The position numbers and the translations under genes were made by a program. From positions 1 to 64,000 of the forward strand of contig NZ_JBATXG010000014.1 in the NCBI RefSeq assembly GCF_049673105.1: DNA of 64,000 nucleotides, in the 5' to 3' direction. Of this stretch, positions 8,527 to 17,241 are shown piece by piece. How positions within the stretch are numbered: the first letter of the stretch is position 1; each line of letters starts with the position of its first letter. This stretch comes from Castellaniella sp049673105. GTDB lineage: Bacteria; Pseudomonadota; Gammaproteobacteria; Burkholderiales; Burkholderiaceae_B. Under the pieces are notes generated by a model. The model was not told the origin of the DNA, made no database searches, and worked only from the letters and a program-made list of their open reading frames with translations.

Positions 8527-8871
8527 TCAGCGATGATCATCGTCGGCCGTCTTGGAGGGCGGGACCGGCGCAATGCCTCGGCGGATGGCGCTTTGCATCA
8601 GCAAGATGGCAGTAACGGGCGCGGTCATGAACAGGAACAGGCAGATCAGCCATTCGTGGAAGATCGGTCGTCCCTGCAGCAGGCTGGCCACCAGCGTGGC
8701 GGCCAGGACGACGCAAAACGTGCCCAGCGTCATGCCCAGTGTCGGGGCGTGCATGCGGTCGTAGAAGGTGCGCAGCCGCAGCAGACCCAGCGACCCGATC
8801 AGGGTGACCAGACCCGCCAGGATCAGCAGCAGGGAGACCAGTACGGCGGCCCACAGAGGCAGTTCGTTCAT
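8527..8871 (-). CDS. mrpG: Mrp antiporter subunit G
   Basis: Small membrane subunit (114 aa, three helices) of the Mrp/Mnh Na+(K+)/H+ antiporter. The family core LGLLRLRTFYDRMHAPTLGMTLG is present. I chose the ATG at 8871 (MNELPLWAAV) because it overlaps the mrpF stop by 4 bp and gives the family length. It is the last gene of the leftward mrp operon. Confidence 0.93.
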   Translation of the reverse strand: MNELPLWAAVLVSLLLILAGLVTLIGSLGLLRLRTFYDRMHAPTLGMTLGTFCVVLAATLVASLLQGRPIFHEWLICLFLFMTAPVTAILLMQSAIRRGIAPVPPSKTADDDHR

Positions 8872-9152
8872 GGCTCGATGACCTCGCCGCGCAGCAGGAA
8901 TTTGGCCAATGCGGATGAGCCGACGAAGCCGAACAGCGCGATCAGCAGGGCCACGTCGAAATACAGGCCGGCCTCGAAGCGCAGCCCCAGCACCAGCAGG
9001 ATCAGCATGCCGTTGATGTAGATCGTGTCCAGCGCCAGGATACGGTCTTCGGCCTGCGGTCCCCGGATCAGGCGGACGGCGGCGCAGGCCAGGCCCAGGG
9101 CGAAGCACAGCAGGGCGAAGCCGCCTGCCCAGTTCAGCAGCGTTGCGCTCAT
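8868..9152 (-). CDS. mrpF: Mrp antiporter subunit F
   Basis: 94-aa, three-helix subunit of the Mrp complex. It has the family motif VRLIRGPQAEDRILALDTIYING. The start (MSATLLNWAG) overlaps the mrpE stop by 4 bp, which indicates translational coupling. Confidence 0.93.
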   Translation of the reverse strand: MSATLLNWAGGFALLCFALGLACAAVRLIRGPQAEDRILALDTIYINGMLILLVLGLRFEAGLYFDVALLIALFGFVGSSALAKFLLRGEVIEP

Positions 9153-9640
9153 TCGAAGATCTCCATCAGTGGACGTTCGTAGCGTTCCTGGATGATGTGG
9201 GTCAGGCCTGCCGGATCGGACAGGTCCAGCACATGCAGGGTCAGGACGTGGCGCACGGTGTCGTGTCCCGCCCAGACCGTGCCAGGGGTGAAGGTGACGA
9301 TGCAGGCCAGGGCGGCCAGACCGTGGGGATCGCGGATCCGCAGGGGAATGTCCAGGAATCCCGACTGTTCTTGAGAGGCATCGCCCTGCAGGATGCGCCG
9401 GCTGACCCGGTAGTTGGAGAGCACGATGTCCCGGGCGACGTGGGCGGTCAGCCGCAAGGCGACGAGCGGATGGCGCGGACGAGAACGGACAGGCCGCAAG
9501 ATCGGCGCCAGCAAGCTGAGGATCAGGGCGATGAGCAGGCCCAGCGCAATCTGCCCGACCGACAGGCTGTCGTTCAGGACCAGCCACAGGATCAGTAACA
9601 GGCAGGGTAGGGGCAGGAAGCTCAGCAGACGTCTGATCAT
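9149..9640 (-). CDS. mrpE: Mrp antiporter subunit E
   Basis: 163-aa Mrp subunit. Two N-terminal helices (about 5-25 and 28-48) precede a cytosolic domain containing VTFTPGTVWAGHD, the equivalent of the family TPGT motif. The ATG at 9640 overlaps the mrpD stop by 4 bp. MrpE is needed for stability of the complex in studied homologues. Confidence 0.93.
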   Translation of the reverse strand: MIRRLLSFLPLPCLLLILWLVLNDSLSVGQIALGLLIALILSLLAPILRPVRSRPRHPLVALRLTAHVARDIVLSNYRVSRRILQGDASQEQSGFLDIPLRIRDPHGLAALACIVTFTPGTVWAGHDTVRHVLTLHVLDLSDPAGLTHIIQERYERPLMEIFE

Positions 9641-11259
9641 GGCTGGGGTCCTGTGTTGGCCGGCCCCAGGACAGCCTGGACGTAGCGCGCGGGCTGGTCC
9701 AGGTAGTGGGCGGTGTCTTCCAGGTAGCTCATGGCGGGGCCGGCCTGGATGGTCAGCGCGGCGCAGGCCCCCAGCAGCACCAGAATGGGGATGATTTCGG
9801 TCAGGCGCAGGGCGGGGGTGTGCAGCTGTTCCGGCATCCAGAACAGGCGCACGCCGCAACGGCCCAGCGCCATCAGGCAGGCCAGGCCCGATCCCAGCAT
9901 GGCGGCCACCAGCAGCCAGACGTTGACGGTCGGGGCGCCGAATTCCGCCGTGCGCAAGGCTGCGGACAGCAAGGAAAATTTCGCGACGAAGCCAGACAGC
10001 GGCGGCAGGCCGATGATGAGCAGGGCGCAGACGAAAAAGCTCAGTCCCAGGAAAGCCATGGTGGCTGGCAGCGGCGTCCCCACCGCCTGTTCAGACAGGC
10101 TGATGACATCGGGCTCGTCTGCCTCGAAGGCTTCTTGTGTGACGGCCAGGATATCCGCGCCAAAGGACTGGCTGCGTTCGGTCAGTTCCAGCAGCAGGAA
10201 CAGAGCGCCGAGCGCCAGCACCGAGCTGAGCAGGTAGTACAGGGCGGGGCCGGTCAGGGTGACGCCCGGCATGCCCAGGGCCGCGAACAGCGTGCCCGAC
10301 GAGGTGATGATGGCATAGGCGGCGATGCGCCGAGGCTGTGTGCTGGCCAACATGCCCAGGGTGCCGAAGGCCAGGGTGGCGATGCCGGCCGGAAACATCC
10401 AGGCGCCGCCGAAGGCCGCCGGCGCGCCGGCGGGCAGCAGCAGCGAACCGATGCGCAACAGGGCGTAGATGCCGACCTTGGTCATGATGGCGAACAGGGC
10501 GGCCACGGGGGCGCAGGCCTCGGCATAGGCGTTGGGCAGCCAGAAGTTCAGGGGCCAGGCGGCTGCCTTGATCAGAAAAGCGACTCCCAGGATGGCGGCG
10601 GCGCTGTCGAATAGTTGCCGGTCGGCGCCGTGCAGCGTCAGCGCGCGCACGGACAGGTCGGCCAGATTCAGGGTGCCGGTCAGGCCGTAGATCAGGGCGA
10701 TGGCCACCAGCAGCAAAAACGAAGCAATCAGATTGATGCCGATGTAGTGCAGGCCGGCGCCCACGCGCCGCTTGCCGGAACCATGCAGCATCAGGCCATA
10801 GGACGCCGTCAGCAGGATCTCGAAGAAGACGAACAGATTGAACAGATCACCTGTCAGGAAGGCCCCGTTCAGGCCCATCAATTGCAATTGGAACAAAGGG
10901 TGGAAATGGCTGCCGGCGCGGTCCCAGCGCGCAGTCGAATAGATCCAGGCGCACAGGCCTAGCACGGCGGTCAGGCCCAGCATCAGGGCGGACAGCCGGT
11001 CGGCCACCAGCACGATGCCAAAAGGCGCGGCCCAGTTGCCCAGGCGGTACACCCCGATGTTCTCAATCCAGAGCGATCCGCCGATTCCCTGGGTGGCGCG
11101 GATCAGCAGCAGCGCGGCGGCGACCTGCAGCGCCAGAGAGACGGCGCCCAGCCCGACGCGCAGCGATCGCTGGCTGTCGCGTGTCAACAGCATCAGGGCG
11201 CCCGCCAGCAGCGGAATCAGGATCGGCAGGACCGGCAGATGTTGCATCCAGATGCTCAT
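9637..11259 (-). CDS. mrpD: Mrp antiporter subunit D (NuoN-like)
   Basis: 540-aa proton-translocating subunit homologous to complex I NuoN/NuoM. It has about 14 helices. The conserved broken-helix stretch is KAAAWPLNFWLPNAYAEACAPVAALFAIMTKVGIYALLR. The start at 11259 (MSIWMQHLPV) overlaps the mrpC stop by 4 bp. A loop insertion near residues 370-400 (SQSFGADILAVTQEAFEADEPDVISLSEQ) is typical of proteobacterial MrpD. Confidence 0.95.
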   Translation of the reverse strand: MSIWMQHLPVLPILIPLLAGALMLLTRDSQRSLRVGLGAVSLALQVAAALLLIRATQGIGGSLWIENIGVYRLGNWAAPFGIVLVADRLSALMLGLTAVLGLCAWIYSTARWDRAGSHFHPLFQLQLMGLNGAFLTGDLFNLFVFFEILLTASYGLMLHGSGKRRVGAGLHYIGINLIASFLLLVAIALIYGLTGTLNLADLSVRALTLHGADRQLFDSAAAILGVAFLIKAAAWPLNFWLPNAYAEACAPVAALFAIMTKVGIYALLRIGSLLLPAGAPAAFGGAWMFPAGIATLAFGTLGMLASTQPRRIAAYAIITSSGTLFAALGMPGVTLTGPALYYLLSSVLALGALFLLLELTERSQSFGADILAVTQEAFEADEPDVISLSEQAVGTPLPATMAFLGLSFFVCALLIIGLPPLSGFVAKFSLLSAALRTAEFGAPTVNVWLLVAAMLGSGLACLMALGRCGVRLFWMPEQLHTPALRLTEIIPILVLLGACAALTIQAGPAMSYLEDTAHYLDQPARYVQAVLGPANTGPQP

Positions 11260-11597
11260 GAGCTGTGTTCCTCGCCATCGACGTGGTCGGTGTCGCTCAT
11301 GCCGCGCGAAGCCAGCAGCACGACCAGGAACAAGGCGGTGGTGGCAAAGCCGATGACGATGGCGGTCAGCACCAGCGCCTGAGGCAGGGGGTCGGCATAG
11401 CTGGCGGGATCCGTCCAGTGGGGATCGATGACGGGCGGCGCGTCCAGGCGCAGGCGGCCCATGGCGAAGATGAACAGATTGACGGCGTAGGCCATCAGCA
11501 CCAGACCCATGATGAACTGGAAAGTGCGCGGGCGCAGCAGCAGCCAGATGCCGGATCCTGCCAGTACGCCGATTGCCAGGGCCAATATCCATTCCAT
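11256..11597 (-). CDS. mrpC: Mrp antiporter subunit C (NuoK-like)
   Basis: 113-aa, three-helix homologue of complex I NuoK. It begins MEWILALAIGVLAGSGIWLLLRPRTFQFIMGLVLMAYAVNL, typical of MnhC. Its start is 2 bp after the mrpAB stop, and its own stop overlaps mrpD. Confidence 0.95.
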   Translation of the reverse strand: MEWILALAIGVLAGSGIWLLLRPRTFQFIMGLVLMAYAVNLFIFAMGRLRLDAPPVIDPHWTDPASYADPLPQALVLTAIVIGFATTALFLVVLLASRGMSDTDHVDGEEHSS

Positions 11598-11599
11598 GG

Positions 11600-14506
11600 T
11601 CAGGACTCCACAAGCGGCGCATCAGCCGGTTCGGTGATGTTGCGGTGAAAGCGCAGGGACTGGTGCGCCAGCGCGATCAGCATCAGGATGGTGGCGCCGA
11701 CCACCAGCATATATACCCCCAGGTCGAAGATCAGCGCGGTGGACAGGTGGATCACGCCGACCAGCGGCAGGACCACATCCAGGGTATAGGCCGACAGCAA
11801 AGGTTCGCCGGCCCACCAGACGGCCAGGGCGGCGCTGCCCGCGACCAGCAGGCCCAGCGCGATCCATGCCTGAGGGCGAATCAGCGGGCGGGCTTCGACC
11901 CACAGAATGCCGCCCACCATGTACTGCAGCAAAATGCCGGTGGCCATGACCAGGCCGCCGACAAAGCCGCCGCCGGGCAGATTGTGTCCACGCAGCAGGA
12001 AATACAGGGAAATCAGGGTGGAGACCGGCAGCAGCAGGCGCACCAGCACGGCGGGGATGTGCATCAGGCCTTCGGGCAGCGGCGCTTTGGGGTCGGGGTC
12101 TCGGGCGGGCGCCTGTTGCAGGATGCGGCGCAGGCGCGGTGAGGCCACCAGGGCTTCGGCAGGGGGGCGGAAGCGCCGCAGCAGGGCATAAACGCATAGG
12201 GCCACGATGGCCAGCACCGTGATTTCGCCAAAGGTATCGAAGGCGCGGAAGTCCACCAGGATGACGTTGACGACGTTGGCGCCTCCGCCCAGCGGCCAGG
12301 CCTGCTGGACGAAAAAGCCGGAAATGCTTTGGTAGATGCCGGGTCGGGTCATCATGACGTAGGCCAGAACGGCCAGCCCCGCGCCACCGGCCACCGCCGT
12401 GGCGAAATCCCGCCAGCGGCGCCATTGCGTGCCTTGCCAGGTGGCGCTGGGGTATTCCTCGATGCGCGGGGGCAGCCAGCGCAGACCCAGCAGGATCAGC
12501 ACGGTGGTGACGACTTCGACGGTCAACTGGGTGAGGGCCAGATCGGGCGCCGAGAGCCAGGCGAAGGTCACGCAGGTGATCAGGCCCGTGGCGCCTGCCA
12601 GCATCAGGGATGCCGTGCGGTGGTATTTTGCCTGATAAGCAGAGGCGATCGCGCAGGCGCCGCCCATCAGCCACATCAGGCCAAAGGACCACTGCAATGG
12701 CGTGTCGCCGGATACCGCCTGTGGCCACCAGCCGCCGCGCAGCAGCGGCAGCATCGCGACGCCCAGGGTGCTGAGCACCAGCAGCAGAACCTGGGTCTGC
12801 AGCCGTTGAGTCTGCAGCCGGTGCAGCAGCCAGGCGGTACCGCTATCGATGGCTTCCAGGGCGGTTTCGAAGCTTTGACGACCGTCCAGACGGTAGATCA
12901 GAGGGACTTGGCCGGGTACCCGGCGGTCGCGCTCGCGCAGGGCCAGGTACAGGCCGATGCCGGCCACCAGGGCGATCGTGCTCATGATCAGGGGCAGATT
13001 GATACCGTGCCAGACCTGCAGATCGAAAGCCGGTACATTGGGCCCCAGCAGGCCGCGCATGACCATGTCCAGAATGGCCCCCAGGGTCAGACTGGGCAGG
13101 ATGCCGACGGCCAGACAGATCACGACCAGCACGGTGCAGGGGATCAGCATCATGCGGGCCGGGTCGTGCGGCGTGCGCGGCAGATCGGTCGCGGGCGGAC
13201 CGAAAAAGACCTGCAGCACGAGGCGCAGGGAATAGGTCACGCTAAAGGCTCCCGCCACCACGGCGGCTAGCGGCAAGCCCCAGCGGCTGGCCCAGTGGCC
13301 GGTGATGAACACGGTTTCGGCAAAGAACATTTCCTTTGAGATGAAGCCGTTGAGCAACGGCACGCCCGCCATCGCGGCTGCCGATACCATGGCCAGGGTG
13401 GCGGTCAACGGCATCAATGTGCGCAGGCCCGACAGGCGTGTCAGGTCGCGGGTGCCGCTTTCGTGATCGACGATGCCGGCGGCCATGAACAGGGACGCTT
13501 TGAAGGTGGCGTGGTTGATCATGTGGAAGACGGCGGCCACCAGCGCCAGCGGGCTGCTCATGCCCAGCAGCAGGGTGATCAGGCCCAGGTGGCTGATGGT
13601 CGAATACGCCAGCACGCTTTTGATATCGCGCTGGAAGGTGGCGGCGTAAGCCCCCAGCAGCAGCGAACACAGGCCCGCGCCGCCGATGGTCCAGGTCCAC
13701 CAGTCGGTGCCGGAAAAAATCGGCCAGAAGCGCGCCAGCAGAAAGACGCCCGCCTTGACCATGGTGGCGGAATGCAGATACGCCGACACCGGGGTGGGCG
13801 CCGCCATGGCGTTGGGCAGCCAGAAATGAAAGGGAAACTGGGCGCTTTTCGTCAGCGCTCCCAGGGCCAGCAGCACCAGCAGGATCGGATACCAGCGGTG
13901 ATTGCGGATCTCGTTGGCGGCGGCCAGCACGGCATCCAGGTCGTAGCTGCCGACGATGTGGCCGATGATCAGCATGCTGGCCAGCAGGCAGAAGCCGCCG
14001 CCGCCCGTCACCAGCAGCGCCATGCGGGCGCCGCGCCGGGCTTCCGGGCGGTGTTGCCAGTAGCCGATCAGCATGAAGGACGACAGGCTGGTCAGTTCCC
14101 AGAACACCAGCAGCTGGATCAGGTTGCCTGCCAGGACGATGCCCAGCATGGCGCCCATGAAGCTGAGCAGAAAAGTGAAAAAACGCGGGACCGGGTCCTG
14201 ATCCGATAGATAATAGTGCGCATACAGGGCGATGAGCGCGCCCATGGCCGAAATGATCACTGAAAAGAGCCAGGCGTAACCGTCCATGCGCAAGGTCAGG
14301 TCCACACCCTGGGTGGGAATCCAGGGGATGCTGATCTTGATGACGCCCAGCGCGGCGACTTCGGGTGTCGCCGCCAGCGTCAGCGCCAGACAGGCCAGCG
14401 CGCTGCCGCCGGCGATCCAGGCCCCGGTGCGGCGCGCGTTGGCGGGAAGCAGTGCGGCGCACAGGCTACCTGCAAACGGGATCGCGAGGATCAGGGTTAA
14501 AAGCAT
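11600..14506 (-). CDS. mrpA: Mrp antiporter subunit A fused to subunit B
   Basis: 968-aa membrane protein. The first part is NuoL-like MrpA, with the conserved stretch KSAQFPFHFWLPNAMAAPTPVSAYLHSATMVKAGVFL and an upstream WELTSLSSFMLIGYW. The C-terminal part (about 810-960; LLPVSTLISLYFLLRGHNLPGGGFVGGLVMA … STALIFDLGVYMLVVG) is a complete MrpB module. No separate mrpB exists, so this is the six-gene (group 2) Mrp arrangement. The complex exports Na+ in exchange for H+ and gives alkali and sodium tolerance. It is the first gene of the operon, divergent from hemN. Confidence 0.95.
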   Translation of the reverse strand: MLLTLILAIPFAGSLCAALLPANARRTGAWIAGGSALACLALTLAATPEVAALGVIKISIPWIPTQGVDLTLRMDGYAWLFSVIISAMGALIALYAHYYLSDQDPVPRFFTFLLSFMGAMLGIVLAGNLIQLLVFWELTSLSSFMLIGYWQHRPEARRGARMALLVTGGGGFCLLASMLIIGHIVGSYDLDAVLAAANEIRNHRWYPILLVLLALGALTKSAQFPFHFWLPNAMAAPTPVSAYLHSATMVKAGVFLLARFWPIFSGTDWWTWTIGGAGLCSLLLGAYAATFQRDIKSVLAYSTISHLGLITLLLGMSSPLALVAAVFHMINHATFKASLFMAAGIVDHESGTRDLTRLSGLRTLMPLTATLAMVSAAAMAGVPLLNGFISKEMFFAETVFITGHWASRWGLPLAAVVAGAFSVTYSLRLVLQVFFGPPATDLPRTPHDPARMMLIPCTVLVVICLAVGILPSLTLGAILDMVMRGLLGPNVPAFDLQVWHGINLPLIMSTIALVAGIGLYLALRERDRRVPGQVPLIYRLDGRQSFETALEAIDSGTAWLLHRLQTQRLQTQVLLLVLSTLGVAMLPLLRGGWWPQAVSGDTPLQWSFGLMWLMGGACAIASAYQAKYHRTASLMLAGATGLITCVTFAWLSAPDLALTQLTVEVVTTVLILLGLRWLPPRIEEYPSATWQGTQWRRWRDFATAVAGGAGLAVLAYVMMTRPGIYQSISGFFVQQAWPLGGGANVVNVILVDFRAFDTFGEITVLAIVALCVYALLRRFRPPAEALVASPRLRRILQQAPARDPDPKAPLPEGLMHIPAVLVRLLLPVSTLISLYFLLRGHNLPGGGFVGGLVMATGILLQYMVGGILWVEARPLIRPQAWIALGLLVAGSAALAVWWAGEPLLSAYTLDVVLPLVGVIHLSTALIFDLGVYMLVVGATILMLIALAHQSLRFHRNITEPADAPLVES

Positions 14507-14683
14507 GGGGGCGTGGTTGATTCAGGGATTCGGCTAGCCGTTTATGATACGCGAAGTCTGAGACTTGACTTGAATCAAGCCGGATGGTCGCATTTCGCAG
14601 GACAATGCGCTTCGATACAGGACAATATAGCCAAATTGCGCCGGAGCCTTTCGTCTCTGGCCGAGGCATCAGGAAAGCATGGC
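14507..14683. promoter_or_regulatory. Divergent promoter region mrpA/hemN
   Basis: This 177-bp region drives mrp leftward and hemN rightward. It contains one FNR-type box (14565-14578) and, at the right spacing for hemN, a -10-like GACAAT at 14601-14606. A good ribosome binding site AGGAAAG at 14671-14677 precedes the hemN ATG. I could not place the mrp promoter with confidence. Confidence 0.6.
14565..14578 (+). promoter_or_regulatory. FNR/Dnr-type box upstream of hemN
   Basis: TTGAC-TTGA-ATCAA differs from the TTGAT-n4-ATCAA consensus at one position. A class II FNR-dependent start site would lie 41.5 bp downstream of its centre, at about 14613. The hexamer GACAAT sits exactly at the corresponding -10 position (14601-14606). 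This supports anaerobic activation of hemN. Confidence 0.75.
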
Positions 14684-16123
14684 ATGAACACTCCCGCAAG
14701 CCCCGATACTGATCACATCCCCGGCGATGGTCGAACCATCGCCTTTCCTGATCTGGAAATCTCCGAAGCGCTGATTCGCCGTTTCGATCAGTCCGGTCCC
14801 CGCTATACGTCCTATCCGACGGCGGACCGCTTTCAGCAGCATTATCCCGTCTCGTCCTATGTGGACCATCTGGCGCGGCGGGCGGCAGCCGACCAGCCTG
14901 CGCCTTTATCGGTCTACGTGCACCTGCCTTTCTGTGAATCGCTGTGCTATTTTTGCGGCTGTAACAAGATCATTACCCAGGACCATAGCCGGTCTGCCGA
15001 CTACTTGAACATCCTGTTCAAGGAAATGGACATGATCAGCCCGCACCTGGGCGCGGCGCGCCAGACCGTGCAGCTGCATCTAGGCGGCGGGACGCCGACT
15101 TTTCTGAGCGCGGCGGAACTGACCACGCTGATGGAACATATCCGCGGGCTGGTCGACTTCACGCCCGATGCCGAACTGGGCGTCGAGATCGACCCGCGCA
15201 CCGTGACGCCCGATTCCCTGGCCATGCTGGCCGGCCTGGGTTTCAATCGCACCAGTTTCGGTGTGCAGGATTTCGATCCGGAGGTGCAGGCGGCGGTCAA
15301 TCGCATCCAGCCCTACGATATGGTGCGCACGGCGCTGCAGGCCAGTCGCGACAATGGTTTCCAGTCCATCAACGCCGACCTGATCTACGGGCTGCCCAAA
15401 CAAACGCTGAATAGCTTCAGCCGCACCCTGGACCAATTGATCGAGCTGTCGCCTGATCGCATCGCGCTGTACAACTACGCGCACCTGCCCGACCGCTTCA
15501 AATCCCAACGCCTGATCAATGCCGAGGATCTGCCATCGGCTGATACCCGGCTGCAGATCTTCCTGATGTCGGTGCGCCGGCTGCTGGAAGCCGGTTATGC
15601 CTATATCGGTCTGGATCACTTCGCCAAGCCCGACGACGAATTGAATCGGGCGCGGCTGAACGGCGGCCTGCACCGTAATTTCCAGGGCTATACCACCCGG
15701 GCGGAATGCGATCTGGTGGGTTTCGGGATTTCGGCCATCGGCAAGGTCGGCGATGCCTACGTGCAGAATCACCATTCCCTGAACGCCTACACCGAGGCGC
15801 TGGGGCGCGGGGAGCTGCCGACCGCCAAGGGTTTCGATCTCAGCCCAGACGACGTCATCCGGCGGGAAATCATCATGACGCTCATGTGCAGCATGCCGCT
15901 GGATTTCGCGGCGTTCCAGGAACGCCACGGGCAATCCTTCCAGACCTGTTTCGCCGATGAATTGGTGCGCCTGAGGCCTTATGCGGATGCCGGACTGCTG
16001 ACCATCGATGCGCACGGTTTGCAGGTGCTGCCCAAAGGGCGGGTGTTCGTGCGCGCCTTTGCCATGGTGTTCGACCAGTATGTCCGTCGGCCCAGGGTGG
16101 CGACCTATTCGAAATTGATCTGA
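14684..16123 (+). CDS. hemN: Oxygen-independent coproporphyrinogen III oxidase HemN
   Basis: Radical SAM enzyme that oxidatively decarboxylates coproporphyrinogen III to protoporphyrinogen IX without O2, for heme synthesis in anaerobic growth. The protein has 479 aa. The iron-sulfur motif is C84-x3-C88-x2-C91 (followed by C93), and the N-terminal GPRYTSYPTADRF is typical of true HemN rather than HemW. The start at 14684 has a Shine-Dalgarno motif at good spacing; upstream in-frame codons overlap the FNR box and promoter. Its 3' end overlaps the convergent DUF454 gene by 19 bp. Confidence 0.96.
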   Translation: MNTPASPDTDHIPGDGRTIAFPDLEISEALIRRFDQSGPRYTSYPTADRFQQHYPVSSYVDHLARRAAADQPAPLSVYVHLPFCESLCYFCGCNKIITQDHSRSADYLNILFKEMDMISPHLGAARQTVQLHLGGGTPTFLSAAELTTLMEHIRGLVDFTPDAELGVEIDPRTVTPDSLAMLAGLGFNRTSFGVQDFDPEVQAAVNRIQPYDMVRTALQASRDNGFQSINADLIYGLPKQTLNSFSRTLDQLIELSPDRIALYNYAHLPDRFKSQRLINAEDLPSADTRLQIFLMSVRRLLEAGYAYIGLDHFAKPDDELNRARLNGGLHRNFQGYTTRAECDLVGFGISAIGKVGDAYVQNHHSLNAYTEALGRGELPTAKGFDLSPDDVIRREIIMTLMCSMPLDFAAFQERHGQSFQTCFADELVRLRPYADAGLLTIDAHGLQVLPKGRVFVRAFAMVFDQYVRRPRVATYSKLI

Positions 16124-16506
16124 TCGTCGGGTTTGCTGGGGTCGCGGCGGGGCCGCGTCGGCAGGCGCCATAGGTAAATCGTGACGCCGATGCCGGGGAT
16201 CAGCAGCAGCCAACGAGCCCAGGCGATCGGCATGATCCAGGCCGATGCCGCCAGCGATGGCCACATCATGGCGAGCGCCAGGCATTTGCTACGCAAGGGG
16301 ATGCCGCGCCCCGATTGGAAGTCGCGGATATACGGACCGAGAATGCGATGGGACATCAGCCAGGCGTGCAGGCGCTGCGAGCCGCGCATATAGCAGAAGG
16401 CAGCCAGCAACAGGAAGGGGGTGGCGGGCAGCAGGGGCAGGAAAACCCCCAGCACACCCAACACCAGGGAAATCGTGCCCAGCACGGTGTACACGACGCG
16501 GATCAT
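16105..16506 (-). CDS. DUF454 (YbaN-like) membrane protein
   Basis: 133-aa inner-membrane protein of the YbaN/DUF454 family. The signature GVLGVFLPLLPATPFLLLAAFCY is at residues 17-39, and the C-terminal half has two further hydrophobic segments. Its biochemical role is unknown. In many proteobacteria it sits near hemN, cbb3 oxidase or fnr-type genes, as here. The ATG at 16506 overlaps the region where the dnr-like gene should begin on the other strand. Confidence 0.85.
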   Translation of the reverse strand: MIRVVYTVLGTISLVLGVLGVFLPLLPATPFLLLAAFCYMRGSQRLHAWLMSHRILGPYIRDFQSGRGIPLRSKCLALAMMWPSLAASAWIMPIAWARWLLLIPGIGVTIYLWRLPTRPRRDPSKPDDQINFE

Positions 16507-17241
16507 GAACGGAATTCTAGCAATGCCGCGCCCGCGCGTGGGAAACCTTCTGGTACCGAGGATGCGCCGCGTCACGGCCGGATCCGCGATTTGCTGGCGC
16601 AGGTGCCGTTGTTCAACGAGCTGCCCGCCGCCGATCTGACCCCGATCGTTCACGGCACCAGTGAGATCTCCGCGCGGCGCGGCGAGATCATCTTTCATCG
16701 AGGCGATCCCTGCCTGGGGTTTCATGTGGTGGTCTACGGCCAGGTCAAGCTCGTCTTCGTGTCGGCATCCGGGGTGGAGCGGGTGGTGCGCCTGATCGGT
16801 CCTGGCGATGGTTTTGGCGAAGCCTTGATGTTCATGGGCCAGAACTACATCGTCACCGCCGAAGCCCTGCGCGACACGCTGCTGCTGCACGTCGGGCGCG
16901 ATGTGCTGTTCGAGCAGATCGATCGGCATCCGGGCGTGGCCCGCAAGATGCTGGCCGGTTTGAGCCGACGGCTCTACAGCCTGATGGGCGACGTGGAAGC
17001 CTATACCCTGCACACAGGCGCCCAGCGCTTGATTGCCTTCTTGCTGCACCAGTGGCCGGGCGAAATCGAACAGCCGTTTCGCATCGAAATCAGCAAATCC
17101 ATCATCGCGTCGCGTCTGAACCTGACGCCGGAACACTTTTCCCGCATCCTGCGCGAGCTGAGCGAACGCGGCCTGATCCGAGTGCGGGGGCGGGAATTCA
17201 CCATCCTGGATGCGGATGGTTTGCGCGCCTATCGCGGCTAA
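16366..17241 (+). CDS. Crp/Fnr-family regulator, Dnr-like
   Basis: Cyclic-nucleotide-fold sensor domain (ARRGEIIFHRGDPCLGFHVVVYGQVKLVF … FGEALMFMGQNYIVTAEAL) plus a C-terminal helix-turn-helix (IIASRLNLTPEHFSRILRELSERGLI). It lacks the N-terminal cysteine cluster of FNR. The FGEALMFM stretch and overall pattern match NO-responsive Dnr proteins of denitrifiers, which bind heme and recognise FNR-like boxes. The start is uncertain. Conserved sequence begins near 16580, yet no in-frame ATG or GTG lies between 16369 and there. A TTG at 16591 would give the shortest product; the GTG at 16366 is used here provisionally. The N-terminal stretch before about 16505 is antisense to the DUF454 gene and probably not translated. 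Confidence 0.8.
   Translation: MQALRAAHIAEGSQQQEGGGGQQGQENPQHTQHQGNRAQHGVHDADHERNSSNAAPARGKPSGTEDAPRHGRIRDLLAQVPLFNELPAADLTPIVHGTSEISARRGEIIFHRGDPCLGFHVVVYGQVKLVFVSASGVERVVRLIGPGDGFGEALMFMGQNYIVTAEALRDTLLLHVGRDVLFEQIDRHPGVARKMLAGLSRRLYSLMGDVEAYTLHTGAQRLIAFLLHQWPGEIEQPFRIEISKSIIASRLNLTPEHFSRILRELSERGLIRVRGREFTILDADGLRAYRG

Noticed and set aside
14513..14683. N-terminal extension of HemN upstream of 14684
   Set aside because: It would translate through the FNR box and promoter; the ATG at 14684 has a good ribosome binding site and gives the family length.
16315..16365. TTG at 16315 and ATG at 16348 as starts for the Dnr-like regulator
   Set aside because: These would add more than 75 residues that are antisense to the DUF454 gene and have shadow-type composition.
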